DNA from: Ectopseudomonas composti
GTDB lineage: Bacteria > Pseudomonadota > Gammaproteobacteria > Pseudomonadales > Pseudomonadaceae
Length of the DNA stretch: 64,000 nt
Assembly: GCF_900115475.1 (NCBI RefSeq)
Contig: NZ_FOWP01000013.1
Location: 1 to 64,000 of the forward strand
Reading direction: 5' to 3'
Shown piece after piece: positions 63,138-64,000 of this stretch. Position 1 is the stretch's first letter, and each line of letters begins with the position of its first letter. Position numbers and translations under genes: made by a program. Below the pieces are notes generated by a model, which saw only the letters and a list, made by a program, of their open reading frames with translations, ran no database searches and was not told the DNA's origin.

Positions 63138-64000
63138 TTAGCGCGGGAATGCCGGCGGGTTGACCCCAGCCATATCTTCCATCACGCGCACCACCTGGCA
63201 GCTGTAACCGAACTCGTTGTCGTACCAGACGTACAGCACGACGCGGTTATCGTTGGCGATAGTGGCTTCGGCATCGACCACACCGGCGTGGCGCGAACCG
63301 ACGAAGTCGGTCGAAACCACTTCCTGCGAGCTGACGAAGTCGATCTGCTTCTGCAGGTCCGAGTGCATGGCCATCTGGCGCAGGTACTCGTTGATCTCTT
63401 CGCGCGTGGTGGCCTTTTCCAGGTTCAGATTGAGGATGGCCATGGACACGTTCGGCGTCGGCACACGGATGGCATTGCCGGTCAGCTTGCCCTTGAGCAC
63501 TGGCAGCGCCTTGGCTGCAGCGGTAGCGGCGCCGGTTTCGGTGATGACCATGTTCAGCGCGGCACTACGACCACGACGACTGCCTTTATGGAAGTTGTCG
63601 ATCAGGTTCTGGTCGTTGGTGTACGAGTGAACGGTCTCGACGTGGCCGTTGACGATGCCGTACTGATCATTGACCGCCTTGAGCACCGGCACGATGGCGT
63701 TGGTGGTGCAGGACGCAGCGGAGATGATCTTGTCCTCAGCGGTGATTTCGCTGTGGTTGATGCCGTGCACGATGTTCTTCAGCGCGCCCTTGCCAGGTGC
63801 GGTGAGCACGACGCGGTCGACACCCGGGCAGGCCAGGTGCTGGCCCAGACCCTCGGCGTCACGCCATACGCCGGTGTTGTCCACCAACAGTGCGTTCTTG
63901 ATGCCGTACTGGGTGTAATCGACTTCCTTCGGGTCCTTGGCGTAGATCACCTGGATCAGGTTGCCGTTGGCCGTCAGGGTGTTGTTCTCTTCATCGATGG
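63138..64000 (-). CDS. Glyceraldehyde-3-phosphate dehydrogenase, partial (N-terminus off the right edge)
   Basis: The 287 C-terminal codons are in the window; the frame continues past 64000 with no start. It shows the catalytic Cys in SAASCTTNAIVPVLK, HSYTNDQNLIDN, RSAALNMVITETGAA and the terminal WYDNEFGYSCQVVRVMED. It is a GAPDH that interconverts glyceraldehyde-3-phosphate and 1,3-bisphosphoglycerate. By synteny it should be the long (about 460-residue) type represented by PA3001; its length cannot be checked here. Confidence 0.93.
   Translation of the reverse strand, partial: IDEENNTLTANGNLIQVIYAKDPKEVDYTQYGIKNALLVDNTGVWRDAEGLGQHLACPGVDRVVLTAPGKGALKNIVHGINHSEITAEDKIISAASCTTNAIVPVLKAVNDQYGIVNGHVETVHSYTNDQNLIDNFHKGSRRGRSAALNMVITETGAATAAAKALPVLKGKLTGNAIRVPTPNVSMAILNLNLEKATTREEINEYLRQMAMHSDLQKQIDFVSSQEVVSTDFVGSRHAGVVDAEATIANDNRVVLYVWYDNEFGYSCQVVRVMEDMAGVNPPAFPR

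Overview
The window looks like chromosomal DNA of a Pseudomonas (high GC, gamma-proteobacterial gene set). From position 21956 to the right edge the gene order matches, as far as I can recall it, the P. aeruginosa PAO1 block from PA2957 (TetR regulator) through rgsA, tatD, pilZ, the fab cluster, rne, murB-kdsB-lpxK, comEC, lolCDE, sthA and nqrFEDCBA to PA3001 (a GAPDH). Dispersed GTAG-type REP palindromes and the accessory genes on the left suggest a species outside P. aeruginosa, perhaps the P. mendocina/oleovorans group; that placement is inference.

Left part (1-15,900), variable genes. It holds an N-terminally broken GGDEF-EAL protein; a compact unit made of a structured leader RNA, a hairpin over a ribosome binding site, a 30-codon leader ORF and two overlapping small genes (2033-2837); a LysE exporter; a chorismate mutase; a PAS-GGDEF cyclase; a TonB-dependent receptor whose promoter is overlapped by a Zur-type operator; a DUF1624 membrane protein; a GlxA-type regulator divergent from an NDH-2-like flavoprotein; an exported subtilase-like protein with Glu where the catalytic Asp should be; a GNAT acetyltransferase; DUF1285 and DUF4823 proteins.

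Middle insert (16,108-20,891). A tctA-tctB-tctC tripartite tricarboxylate transporter, an RraA-type aldolase and a divergent LysR regulator form one catabolic cassette with visibly lower GC than its neighbours. It sits between the core genes DUF4823 and moaA and was probably acquired.

Right part (20,908-64,000), mostly core genes. moaA, a TetR regulator, a class V aminotransferase and a probable RgsA small RNA come first. The long minus-strand envelope and fatty-acid cluster is yceD-rpmF-plsX-fabD-fabG-acpP-fabF-pabC-mltG-tmk-holB-pilZ-tatD. A sppA-like/HAD/rluC operon is divergent from rne, which has its own promoter and a leader of about 510 nt. The exbB-exbD-lpxK-ycaR-kdsB-PTP-murB operon serves LPS and peptidoglycan precursor supply. 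comEC and a DUF2062 gene are divergent. lolC-lolD-lolE exports lipoproteins. A PilZ-like protein, a small exported protein and a glycerophosphodiester phosphodiesterase are co-directional. sthA, the nqrABCDEF-apbE-nqrM operon (Na+-pumping NADH:quinone reductase plus its flavin and iron maturation factors) and a partial GAPDH complete the window. I saw no tRNA or rRNA genes, insertion sequences, CRISPR arrays or prophage.
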